A DNA stretch of 18,469 nt, from assembly GCA_023435435.1 (NCBI GenBank), contig JAEYRW010000083.1:1-18469 (forward strand), in the 5' to 3' direction. The notes under the pieces are model-generated. The model worked only from the letters and a program-made list of their open reading frames with translations. It made no database searches and had not been told where the DNA came from. Positions 7,209-14,091 of the stretch are shown piece by piece. A program made the position numbers and the translations under genes. The stretch is from Bacillota bacterium. Its GTDB lineage: Bacteria; Bacillota; Clostridia; Christensenellales; Aristaeellaceae. Every line of letters begins with the position of its first letter. Position 1 is the first letter of the stretch.

Positions 7209-8588
7209 ATGGCAAAAATGCCGAAAAACTACGGGATCGTGATGACGGAAGGGCCGATACTCGGCAAAATGCTTGCGTTCTCCCTGCCTCTCATGCTCTC
7301 GAGCGCGCTTCAGCTGTTGTTCGGCGCGGTCAACCTATACGTCATCGGCAAGTACTCGGGCGAGGTCTCCATCGCGGCGGTGGGCTCGACGGGCTCCCTG
7401 GTGGCGCTCATTACCAACGTGTTCATCGGCCTTTCCGTGGGCGCGAACGTGGTGGCGGCCAAGAACTACGGCGCGCATCGGGACGCCGAGCTGAACCGGA
7501 CGGTACATACCGCGATGCTTCTGAGCATCGTGAGCGGCGCGATCCTGACACTGGTGGGCGTGGCGGGTGCGCGGCTGTTCCTTTTTTGGATGAAGACGCC
7601 GTCTGATGTTATCGGTCTGGCCGCCGTGTACCTGCGGGTGTACTTTCTGGGCATCACCGCGTCCATGGTCTACAACTTCGGCAGCGCCGTTTTGCGCGCC
7701 ATCGGCGACACGCGCCGCCCGCTGTATTATCTGTTCATCGCGGGTGCGCTCAACGTCCTTTTGAACCTTCTTTTCGTGTTGAAATTCAGAATGGACGTGG
7801 CGGGGGTCGCGCTGGCGACGGCGATTTCCCAAACGGTGGCGGCGGCGCTGGTGGTGATCTGCCTCGTGCGCTCCAGCGGCGCTTTGCACCTCGACCTGCG
7901 CCGCATGAGGATCGACCGTGCCATTTTCATCGACATCCTCAAGGTGGGCCTGCCCGCGGGCTTCCAGGGCACGCTGTTTTCCGTCTCCAATGTGCTCATC
8001 CAGTCGTCGATCAACGTCTATGGCTCCACCGTCATGGCGGGCAACGCCGCCGCGGGGCAGATCGAGAGCTTCGTTTACGTGTCCATGAACGCGTTTTCGC
8101 AGGCCTCGATTTCGTTTACCAGCCAGAACTACGGCGCGCGGCTGTTGGGGCGCATCCGTAAAATCCTGTTCTATTCCCTCGTGTGCGTGGTCTGTGTGGG
8201 CCTCGCGCTCTCGAACGCCGCCTATCTCTTCGGGGGGCCGCTTCTCAATATTTTCGCCAAAAACAAGCCGGACGTCATTGCGGCGGGCCTCGAACGGCTC
8301 GCCTATGTGGGACGGCTGTACGTGCTGTGCGGCATGATGGAGGTCATGGTGGGCATGCTGCGCGGCATCGGCTATTCGGTCATGCCCATGATTGTCTCCC
8401 TGTTCGGCAGTTGCGTGCTGCGCATCCTTTGGATCTTCTTCGTCGCGCCCTCGTTTGGAGATATCTCCGGCGTTTACGTGTCCTATCCCATTTCGTGGGG
8501 CCTCACATTCCTCGCCCACGTGGGTTGCTATCTCTGGGCCATCCGGCGCGTCACCCGAAAAGAACAATTGGAGCCGGGGCTCGCGTAG
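7209..8588 (+). CDS. MATE-family efflux transporter
   Basis: This 459-residue membrane protein has about 12 hydrophobic segments in two homologous halves, as expected for MATE (multidrug and toxin extrusion) antiporters of the DinF/NorM type. The N-terminal half includes SLPLMLSSALQLLFGAVNLY and a GAVNLYVIGKYSG turn. The mid-protein GLPAGFQGTLFSVSNVLIQ marks the start of the second half. Substrate and coupling ion are unknown. No good Shine-Dalgarno sequence precedes the ATG, although a promoter is close upstream and the leader would be only about 22 bases. It follows the PocR/AraC regulator by 29 bases but has its own promoter, so a link to the sugar operon is possible but unproven. Confidence 0.9.
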   Translation: MAKMPKNYGIVMTEGPILGKMLAFSLPLMLSSALQLLFGAVNLYVIGKYSGEVSIAAVGSTGSLVALITNVFIGLSVGANVVAAKNYGAHRDAELNRTVHTAMLLSIVSGAILTLVGVAGARLFLFWMKTPSDVIGLAAVYLRVYFLGITASMVYNFGSAVLRAIGDTRRPLYYLFIAGALNVLLNLLFVLKFRMDVAGVALATAISQTVAAALVVICLVRSSGALHLDLRRMRIDRAIFIDILKVGLPAGFQGTLFSVSNVLIQSSINVYGSTVMAGNAAAGQIESFVYVSMNAFSQASISFTSQNYGARLLGRIRKILFYSLVCVVCVGLALSNAAYLFGGPLLNIFAKNKPDVIAAGLERLAYVGRLYVLCGMMEVMVGMLRGIGYSVMPMIVSLFGSCVLRILWIFFVAPSFGDISGVYVSYPISWGLTFLAHVGCYLWAIRRVTRKEQLEPGLA

Positions 8589-8602
8589 CACCGGCTCATT
8601 TT
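8571..8602 (+). terminator. Weak terminator at the end of the MATE gene
   Basis: GAGCCGG (8571-8577) pairs with CCGGCTC (8591-8597), followed by ATTTT. The stem overlaps the last codons of the MATE gene and the end of the convergent gene at 8596. The loop of 13 bases and short T run make it modest. Confidence 0.45.
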
Positions 8603-9183
8603 CCGTTCATCCAGGCGCGATACCGCGCCGCCGTCTCCCGCGCGAAGGCGTCGAGCCCTGCCCGGTGGTAAAACAGCGGCGCGCCGTCCGGTTTGCTCCC
8701 GGTGTGGCGCTCCACCACCCGATCCCGGTACCATTCGATCAGCTCCATGGGAACGGGCAGCGCGGCCCGCGGCACGGAGAGGTCTGCGCTTGCGATCTCG
8801 CCCATGACACCCTCCGCCCAGGGCAGCGCCCGGTACAGCCAGAACGTCGCCCGGGCGATTTCCGCCCGGTAGGGCAAGAACCAGTTTTCGCCCGGGTTTT
8901 CCCGCGCGTGCCATGCCCGGAACATCCCGATTTGCCTGGCGTCCCAGCAGGTGTCCGTAAACAGATGCAGAAGCCAGCCCTGCGCAAGCGGATCGTCCGC
9001 ATCGAGCGCCGCGCGCAGCTCCGCCAGCGCCGCCCACCGGTCGGCCCTGTCCCGCAAATGCAGCGGGTCCTTTTTTTCACGCTCCGTTACGCAGTCCGGC
9101 GCAAAATTCCCGACCCAAAAGAGCGCGCCGCCCGCCGGCGCCACTTCCCGCGCCACCATCAAATGTATCATCGTCGAAGGCAT
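8596..9183 (-). CDS. Hypothetical protein, possibly zinc-dependent phospholipase C-like
   Basis: The 195-residue frame is coding-like but not firmly recognised. Near the N-terminus it has MIHLMVAREV, then WVGNFAPDCV, then DPLHLRD and WLLHLFTDTCWDA. The order of H, G..PD, H and H...D resembles the metal-binding pattern of the zinc-dependent phospholipase C family (PF00882), so a metal hydrolase is a reasonable guess. There is no signal peptide, unlike secreted phospholipases. I chose the ATG at 9181-9183, with AAAGGG 5 bases upstream; the open frame continues to 9252, but that extension is read from a palindromic repeat element and is not credible protein. It is convergent with the MATE gene. 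Confidence 0.65.
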   Translation of the reverse strand: MPSTMIHLMVAREVAPAGGALFWVGNFAPDCVTEREKKDPLHLRDRADRWAALAELRAALDADDPLAQGWLLHLFTDTCWDARQIGMFRAWHARENPGENWFLPYRAEIARATFWLYRALPWAEGVMGEIASADLSVPRAALPVPMELIEWYRDRVVERHTGSKPDGAPLFYHRAGLDAFARETAARYRAWMNGK

Positions 9184-9195
9184 GAGACCCTTTCT

Positions 9196-9452
9196 CGGGG
9201 GCGCTGCCCCCGAACCCCCGCCAAAGGGACTGAGTCCCTTTGGAATCCCCATGCGGGGGGCAGATCAGACTTTTTAGTACGTCGAATCGGTCGGGGGCCA
9301 GCTTCGACCGACCCGGGAACCCGGCAAATCCCAAATTCGTCCGTCCGGGGTTGGGCCCCCGGGCGGACGACGGACAAACTATAAGATTCCCTCCCATTAT
9401 GGGATTCCAAAGGGACTCAGTCCCTTTGGCGGGGTCCGGGGCAGCACCCCGG
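9196..9452. mobile_element. MITE-like palindromic inverted-repeat element
   Basis: Two copies of a roughly 50-base GC-rich unit face each other. Each has a 23-bp palindrome with arms CCAAAGGGACT/AGTCCCTTTGG (9221-9243 and 9407-9429). On the outside of each is a second hairpin (CGGGGGC/GCCCCCG at 9196-9212; CCGGGG/CCCCGG at 9436-9452), and on the inside GGAATCCC or its complement. The interior (about 9254-9402) has more potential stems, for example CGGTCG/CGACCG and GTCCG/CGGAC, and no convincing gene. This layout fits a non-autonomous MITE or dispersed palindromic repeat. No target-site duplication was confirmed. It fills the gap between the hypothetical gene and the ABC transporter operon and may stop transcription on both strands. 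Confidence 0.6.
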
Positions 9453-9462
9453 CGTTCCCTCC

Positions 9463-10206
9463 CTACAGGAGCTTGCTCAGGAACCCCTGCGTCCTGGGGT
9501 TCTGGGGGTGGTTGAACAGTTCGCCGGGGGTATTGACCTCGACGATGCGGCCGTTGTCCATGAAAATGACGCGATCGCCCACCTCCCGGGCGAAACCCAT
9601 TTCGTGGGTGACCACCACCATGGTCATGCCCTCCCGGGCCAGGGACTTCATGACGTCGAGCACCTCGCCCACCATTTCGGGGTCGAGAGCGGAGGTGGGC
9701 TCGTCAAAGAGCATGACGTCGGGTTCCATGCAAAGGGCACGCACGATGGCGATGCGCTGCTTCTGGCCGCCGGAGAGCTGGCTCGGATACGCGCCCGCGC
9801 GGCCCTCCAGCCCCACGCGCTCGAGAAGACCCATGGCGGTTTTCCGCGCCTCGGCCTTGGACTTGTGCTTGAGCTTCATGGGCGCGGCGGTGAGATTTTT
9901 GAGAATGGTCATGTGCGGAAAGAGGTTGAAGTGCTGAAACACCATGCCCATCCGCTGCCGGTGTACGTTGATGTTCACGCCGCGACCCGCGATGTCCACA
10001 CCTTCGAAGATGATTTGCCCGGCGGTGGGCATCTCGAGCAGGTTCAGGCAGCGCAGGAATGTGGACTTTCCGGAGCCGGACGGCCCGATGACCACAACCA
10101 CCTCGCCCCGGGCGATGTCCGCGTCCACGCCGTCCAGCGCGACGATCTTCCCGCGCGCGAAGGTCTTGGAAAGGCCGCGCACGGAAATCAATGCCTCAGT
10201 GGTCAC
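9463..10206 (-). CDS. Polar amino-acid ABC transporter ATP-binding protein (GlnQ-like)
   Basis: This 247-residue ATPase powers amino-acid uptake with the permease upstream. It has Walker A GPSGSGKST (41-49), Q-loop Q91, signature LSGGQ (144-148), Walker B VMLFDE (164-169) and switch H201, all in the expected order for the GlnQ/HisP group. The start is GTG and overlaps the permease stop by 11 bases, with GGAGG and GAGGAG upstream, so the two are translationally coupled. It is the last gene of the operon and ends next to the MITE-like element, where a terminator role for the palindrome is possible. Confidence 0.95.
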   Translation of the reverse strand: MTTEALISVRGLSKTFARGKIVALDGVDADIARGEVVVVIGPSGSGKSTFLRCLNLLEMPTAGQIIFEGVDIAGRGVNINVHRQRMGMVFQHFNLFPHMTILKNLTAAPMKLKHKSKAEARKTAMGLLERVGLEGRAGAYPSQLSGGQKQRIAIVRALCMEPDVMLFDEPTSALDPEMVGEVLDVMKSLAREGMTMVVVTHEMGFAREVGDRVIFMDNGRIVEVNTPGELFNHPQNPRTQGFLSKLL

Positions 10207-10924
10207 CGCTCCTCAGCCTCCTTTCCAGAACGGATACGAGCTTGGTAAAGAAAATCACCAGGATGAGATAGATCAGCGCCACGGCAATGAGCGGCATGAA
10301 CGCGGAATAGGTCGTGCCGCGGATGATGTCGCCGCCCTTGGTGAGGTCCCTCACCGCCACGTAGCCCGCGACGGAGGTCTCCTTGAGGAGGGTAATGAAC
10401 TCGTTAGCCAGCGCCGGGAGCACGTTTTTGAACGCCTGGGGAATCACGATGTACCACATGGTCTCGACATAGTTGAAGCCCAGGCTGCGCCCGGCCTCGA
10501 ACTGGCCGTTGTCCACGGACATGATGCCGCCCCGGATGATCTCCGCCACGTAGGCGCCGGAATTGATGCCGAAGGCAAGAACCGCGATCATGACCCCGTT
10601 GCGCGAGGACGCGAATACGATGTAATACATGATCATGAGCTGGACCACCACCGGCGTTCCACGGATGACGGTGATGTAGAGCTTGCAAACCGCGTTGCAC
10701 GCGCGCAGCAGCGCGCGCCCCGCCCCGCGCCGCATGGTCTCGGCATTCTTGTCCCAGGTGGAGCGCACGATGGCGACAAACACGCCCAGGGCAATGCCAA
10801 GAAGCAACGCGAACAGCGTGATTTTGAGCGTCGTCTGAAGCCCGTCCCACAGGTACTTCCATCGGTCGCGCTCGATGAAGTTCAGAATGAAATCGGCCTT
10901 GAAATCGGCCCACCAAGTTTCCAA
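10196..10924 (-). CDS. Polar amino-acid ABC transporter permease (GlnP/HisM-like)
   Basis: The 242-residue membrane protein has about five hydrophobic segments and the conserved permease loop (EAGRSLGFNYVETMWYIVIPQAFKNVLP region, near residues 142-170) that contacts the ATPase, as in His/Glu/Gln/Arg importers. The best start is a TTG at 10922-10924, because no in-frame ATG lies before the first membrane segment. The ribosome binding site is weak (AGGCGG). It follows the binding protein after an 81-base gap that contains a hairpin and precedes the ATPase with an 11-base overlap. Confidence 0.93.
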   Translation of the reverse strand: METWWADFKADFILNFIERDRWKYLWDGLQTTLKITLFALLLGIALGVFVAIVRSTWDKNAETMRRGAGRALLRACNAVCKLYITVIRGTPVVVQLMIMYYIVFASSRNGVMIAVLAFGINSGAYVAEIIRGGIMSVDNGQFEAGRSLGFNYVETMWYIVIPQAFKNVLPALANEFITLLKETSVAGYVAVRDLTKGGDIIRGTTYSAFMPLIAVALIYLILVIFFTKLVSVLERRLRSGDH

Positions 10925-10961
10925 GGGATCACCCGCCTATCGCTGAATCGGAAAAACGACA

Positions 10962-10998
10962 AGCGGGCCGCGCCGGATTCCGGCGCAACCCGCTCTTT
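10962..10998. terminator. Intra-operon hairpin between binding protein and permease
   Basis: A stem of AGCGGG/CCCGCT encloses GCGCCGG/CCGGCGC with a two-base internal loop (10962-10994). It lies between the binding protein stop and the permease start. On the operon strand the T run is displaced, so it is better read as a partial terminator or RNA-stabilising hairpin that gives more binding protein than permease. On the plus strand it is followed by TCTTTTT. Confidence 0.6.
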
Positions 10999-11005
10999 TT
11001 ATTTC

Positions 11006-11803
11006 TTAGTTCGCACTCGTCGCCTCGGGCGTCGGTTCCGCGGTCTCTTCGGCCGTTTCGCCCACGGAGATGTACTTGTCGACGATCGTTTGAACGGTGC
11101 CGTCGGCAATCAGCGCCTCGAGGGCCGTGTTGATCTCGTCGAGCAGTTCGGTGTTGTCCTTGCTGATGGCGATGGCATAGTCCTCCACCGCGTACTGGGT
11201 GTCGAGAATCTTCAAGCCTTCGTTGGCCGCGACAAACGCCTTGGCGGGCTCGTTGTCGATGATGACGCAGTCCACCTTGCCGGTCATGAGCGCCGCGACG
11301 GCATCCGCGCCCTTGTTGTAGCGCTCGATGGTCGCGAGGCCCGCGTCCTCGAGGTCCCAGGTGGAGTAGAGGTCGCCGGTGGTGGAAATCTGGACGCCGA
11401 TGACATAGCCGCCGTTAAAGAGGTCGTCGACGGACGTGATGGCGGAATCTTCCTTCACGATGACCACCTGAACGCCGGTTGCGTAGCTGGTGGAGAAGCT
11501 GACCTGGGTGAGCCGGTCTTCGGTAACGGTCATGCCCGCCATGCCGAAGTCGATCTTGCCGGACTGGACCGCCGCGATGATGGCATTGAAGTCCATATCC
11601 TGAATCTCGAGGGTGTAGCCCAGCTTGTCACAGATCGCCTGGGCGATCTCGGCGTCGATGCCCACGATGGCGTCGCCGTCGTAATACTCGTAGGGCGGGA
11701 ATTCCGCGTTGGTGCCCATGACCAGGGTCTTCGTGCCTTCGGCCATTGCCATGCCGGAAACCGCGAACATCAAAACAAGTGCCAGTGCCAAAATCTTCTT
11801 CAT
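11006..11803 (-). CDS. Polar amino-acid ABC transporter substrate-binding protein
   Basis: The 265-residue protein has a signal peptide (MKKILALALVLMFAVSGMAMA, likely cut before EG) and a periplasmic-binding-protein type 2 fold of the SBP_bac_3 family. Family landmarks are GTNAEFPPYEYYD, GIDAEIAQAICDKLG, DFGMAGMTVTEDR and the late DCVIIDNEPA. It should bind a polar amino acid and deliver it to the permease. There is no lipobox cysteine, so it is not an obvious lipoprotein, which is odd for a Gram-positive. A short T/P/E-rich tail (AEETAEPTPEATSAN) ends the protein. GGAGG lies 9 bases before the ATG. It is first in the operon. Confidence 0.93.
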   Translation of the reverse strand: MKKILALALVLMFAVSGMAMAEGTKTLVMGTNAEFPPYEYYDGDAIVGIDAEIAQAICDKLGYTLEIQDMDFNAIIAAVQSGKIDFGMAGMTVTEDRLTQVSFSTSYATGVQVVIVKEDSAITSVDDLFNGGYVIGVQISTTGDLYSTWDLEDAGLATIERYNKGADAVAALMTGKVDCVIIDNEPAKAFVAANEGLKILDTQYAVEDYAIAISKDNTELLDEINTALEALIADGTVQTIVDKYISVGETAEETAEPTPEATSAN

Positions 11804-11833
11804 TCTATGTGTCCTCCGTCAATTCTTGCAGTT

Positions 11834-11862
11834 ATTATACACGATCATCGCATAAAACGCAA
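11834..11862 (-). promoter_or_regulatory. Promoter of the amino-acid ABC transporter operon
   Basis: On the minus strand TTGCGT (11857-11862) and a perfect TATAAT (11834-11839) are 17 bp apart. The promoter is in the gap between the binding protein and the Gfo/Idh gene, so the operon is not simply co-transcribed with it. Confidence 0.75.
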
Positions 11863-11873
11863 GCATTTATGCG
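11849..11873. promoter_or_regulatory. Palindromic operator candidate overlapping the ABC promoter
   Basis: CGCATAAA (11849-11856) and TTTATGCG (11866-11873) form a perfect 8-bp inverted repeat with a 9-base centre that contains the -35 box. It could be a repressor operator for an amino-acid-responsive regulator. It could alternatively be a weak terminator for the upstream Gfo/Idh gene, but no T run follows it on that strand. Confidence 0.5.
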
Positions 11874-11885
11874 ATTTTTCATGAT

Positions 11886-13082
11886 TCAGCAGTATTTTTT
11901 CGCATAATCATTCACCGTGTCGCCCGGCATCAGCCAGCGGCCGGAGGTGAAATCCGGCATGGCGACGGGCTGGCCGTTGAGGCTCACCGATTCTTCGGAC
12001 AGCGCGGTGACGGCCATCCAGGCGGCCGCGTCGTATACGTCGATGGGCATGGGGAGGCCCTTTTGCAGGCAGTCCACAAACGCGCCGTACACCAGTCCGT
12101 CCATGCCGCCGTGCCCGCCGGTGACGCCGTCCGACAGGAACTTCTGCCAGATGGGATGCTCGTACCGGGTCTGGTACTGATCGGCGTTGTTCCACTCGGG
12201 CTTCCAATTGAAATGGTCCTTGTGCACGCCGTCGATGAACACGGAATTGGTGCGCTCCTCAAACATGGCCTTTGTGCCGCGCACGGTGAAATCCCTGCAG
12301 TAGTAGCGCGGGAGGGTGGTATCCAGCGTCAAAAGGATCGTCTCACCGCGCGCGCAGCGGATGACGGTGCTGATGACGTCTCCCTGGGCGAATTCCCCGC
12401 CCTTCGCATATTCGCGCAGCCCCGCCGCCTTGGACGCGGTGGAGGAAACGGTGAGCATGCGGTTGCCGGCGTTGATGTCGAGCAGCTTCGCGATGGGCCC
12501 CAATTCGTGGGTGGGATAGTTTTCACAGTTGCGGCTCGTGTAGTGGCGCAACCGGTAGTGGTGGTTTTTGTCGCCGTCCGCGATTTCGTCGCGCAGATCG
12601 TGGGCGTACGCGCCGGCGCAGTGAACCAGCTCGCCGAAGAGCCCCTTGCGCACCATGTTCGTGACGAACAGCTCCATGCGCCCAAAGCAGCAGTTCTCAA
12701 GGAAGAAAAACGGCGTGCGCGTCTCTTCCCATGTCCGGACGAGGTCCCAGCATTCCTGAAGGTTCGAGGCGCCGCCGACCTCGATGGCCACGGGCTTTTT
12801 CTTTTTCATCGCCTCGATGGCGTAGGGAACATGGGTTTCCCACGGCGTCACGACGAGAACCGCCTCGACGTCCGACCTGTCGACGAGTTGGGAATAGTCC
12901 CGCGTCGCAAAGGGTTTTTTGCCCGTTTTTTCGAAAACCAGCGCCTGGGCTTTTTCCGCGCGGCCCTCAAAGTCGTCGCAAACGGCTGAAATTTCCACAC
13001 TTGGCATGTCGATCAGAAGATCTTTGAGAAGTGAAAAGCCGCGGCTCCCAAGGCCCGCGATCCCGATCAGCGTCTTGTCCAT
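11886..13082 (-). CDS. Gfo/Idh/MocA-family protein, GH109-like NAD-dependent glycosidase
   Basis: This 398-residue protein has an N-terminal Rossmann fold (GLGSRG, residues 10-15; acidic residues in VCDD, 34-37) and a C-terminal Gfo/Idh alpha/beta domain. It closely follows the pattern of glycoside hydrolase family 109, whose founding members are alpha-N-acetylgalactosaminidases that use tightly bound NAD and a redox-neutral elimination mechanism. Landmarks are TPWETHVPYA, ECWDLV, LENCCFGR (E129), AYAHDLR (Y159, H161) and ENYPTHELGPIAKLLDI (Y189, H192). No signal peptide is visible. The start at MDKT has GGAGG 7 bases upstream; the longer frame reading from 13121 has no such support. It may equally be an uncharacterised oxidoreductase. 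Confidence 0.82.
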   Translation of the reverse strand: MDKTLIGIAGLGSRGFSLLKDLLIDMPSVEISAVCDDFEGRAEKAQALVFEKTGKKPFATRDYSQLVDRSDVEAVLVVTPWETHVPYAIEAMKKKKPVAIEVGGASNLQECWDLVRTWEETRTPFFFLENCCFGRMELFVTNMVRKGLFGELVHCAGAYAHDLRDEIADGDKNHHYRLRHYTSRNCENYPTHELGPIAKLLDINAGNRMLTVSSTASKAAGLREYAKGGEFAQGDVISTVIRCARGETILLTLDTTLPRYYCRDFTVRGTKAMFEERTNSVFIDGVHKDHFNWKPEWNNADQYQTRYEHPIWQKFLSDGVTGGHGGMDGLVYGAFVDCLQKGLPMPIDVYDAAAWMAVTALSEESVSLNGQPVAMPDFTSGRWLMPGDTVNDYAKKYC

Positions 13083-13100
13083 CTTTATTCCTCCCGTACC

Positions 13101-13162
13101 TGTCGAAAGCCAGTATAACACATGCGCCCCACGCGGGCAAGCGTGGACGGCATTTTTCGACG
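13101..13162. promoter_or_regulatory. Putative 0A boxes in the spo0A/GH109 spacer
   Basis: TGTCGAA at 13101-13107 matches the Spo0A recognition sequence TGNCGAA exactly. TTCGACG at 13156-13162 is a reverse-strand match in six of seven positions. They flank the promoters of the divergent pair. Spo0A autoregulation is known in Bacillus, so binding here is plausible, but seven-base matches occur by chance. Confidence 0.4.
13112..13140 (-). promoter_or_regulatory. Promoter of the GH109-like gene
   Basis: On the minus strand TTGCCC (13135-13140) and an extended -10, TG-T-TATACT (TATACT at 13112-13117), are 17 bp apart. An inverted repeat CCACGC-N6-GCGTGG (13129-13146) covers the -35 box and could be an operator. 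Confidence 0.6.
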
Positions 13163-13240
13163 CGGTATGTCATAATTTTGGCATTTTGTGAAACGGACCT
13201 GAATATGATCTATCAAACATACCATAAGGAGGAGCGCGTA

Positions 13241-14008
13241 ATGAACAGCATCAGGGTCTTACTGGCAGACGGCAATCCGGGACTGATCAACGTCCTTGGC
13301 GATTATCTGGGCAAGCGGCGCGACATCGACGTGGTGGCGCGCGTGGCGGACGGTGCGGACGTGATGGACGCCGTGCGCTCCCAATTGCCCGATGTAATTG
13401 TGATGGACATCATCCTCCCGCGGCGCGACGGTTTTATGGTTCTGGAGCAGCTCGGCCAATTGGACGAGCCTTCACGCCCGAAGGTGATCATACTGACCGG
13501 GCTCGCGCGGGACGATTTCATTCTGCGCGCCATCCGGCTCGGCGCCGCCTATTACATGGTCAAGCCCTTCGACATGCAGCTTCTCTACGACCGGATTACC
13601 GAAATCGCCCGGGAACGGGAGGCCATCGTCACCGAGTCCCGCCGGGAAGAAGCGGGAGAAACGGCGGACGAAAAAATCACAAACCTCTTTCTCACACTGG
13701 GCATCCCCGCGCACATCAAGGGCTATCAGTACCTGCGCGAGGCCGTGCGCATGGTAATGGACGACCATACGCTCATCAACCGCATCACCAAGGAGCTTTA
13801 TCCCGGCGTCGCAAAGGCCTACGCCACAACCGCCAGCAAGGTGGAGCGCGCCATGCGCCACGCCATCGAGGTAGCATGGAACCGGGGCCGGCTGGAGACG
13901 GTGAACCACATGTACGGCTACCGGGTGTTCGACAAGCAGGACAAGCCCACCAATGGCGAATTCATCGCGCTGGTGGCCGACAAGATCGCCATGAAAAAGA
14001 GCGCGTGA
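13241..14008 (+). CDS. spo0A: Stage 0 sporulation protein A, master response regulator
   Basis: This is the sporulation master regulator. The 255-residue protein has an N-terminal receiver domain (about 1-122) with phosphoacceptor D56 (VIVMDIILP), T86 and K108 (VKPFD), and a C-terminal Spo0A DNA-binding domain (about 145-255). The latter has the near-invariant stretches HIKGYQYLREAV, KELYPGVAKAY, KVERAMRHAIEVAW and KPTNGEFIALVADK. The acidic pocket reads LLADGN, so one of the usual two acidic residues (ADDN in B. subtilis) is glycine at position 11. The start at 13241 has AAGGAGG (13226-13232) 8 bases upstream; longer frames are not supported. A clear terminator follows. The spo0A promoter is not obvious; TATGAT (13204-13209) may be a -10 box. 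Confidence 0.96.
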   Translation: MNSIRVLLADGNPGLINVLGDYLGKRRDIDVVARVADGADVMDAVRSQLPDVIVMDIILPRRDGFMVLEQLGQLDEPSRPKVIILTGLARDDFILRAIRLGAAYYMVKPFDMQLLYDRITEIAREREAIVTESRREEAGETADEKITNLFLTLGIPAHIKGYQYLREAVRMVMDDHTLINRITKELYPGVAKAYATTASKVERAMRHAIEVAWNRGRLETVNHMYGYRVFDKQDKPTNGEFIALVADKIAMKKSA

Positions 14009-14025
14009 ACGCCGCGTTCGCCCCC

Positions 14026-14066
14026 AAACGGACTGCCCCGCCGCTCGCGCGGGGCAGTCCGTTTTT
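14026..14066 (+). terminator. Intrinsic terminator of spo0A
   Basis: A perfect 16-bp stem (14026-14041 with 14049-14064), starting AAACGGACTGCC, has a 7-base loop and runs into TTTTT. It is 17 bases after the spo0A stop and is a textbook rho-independent terminator. Confidence 0.95.
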
Positions 14067-14091
14067 GAGATCAGTCCGCCTTAGAGCAAGA

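Noticed and set aside
9184..9252. N-terminal extension of the 8596 gene
   Set aside because: It is translated from the palindromic repeat element. The AAAGGG before 9183 is a better start.
9196..9452. CRISPR array
   Set aside because: The repeated unit occurs only twice and in inverted orientation, without regular spacers or cas genes.
9944..11884. 646-codon plus-strand frame across the ABC transporter genes
   Set aside because: It is antisense to three well-recognised genes and crosses their boundaries and a hairpin. It has no recognisable domain.
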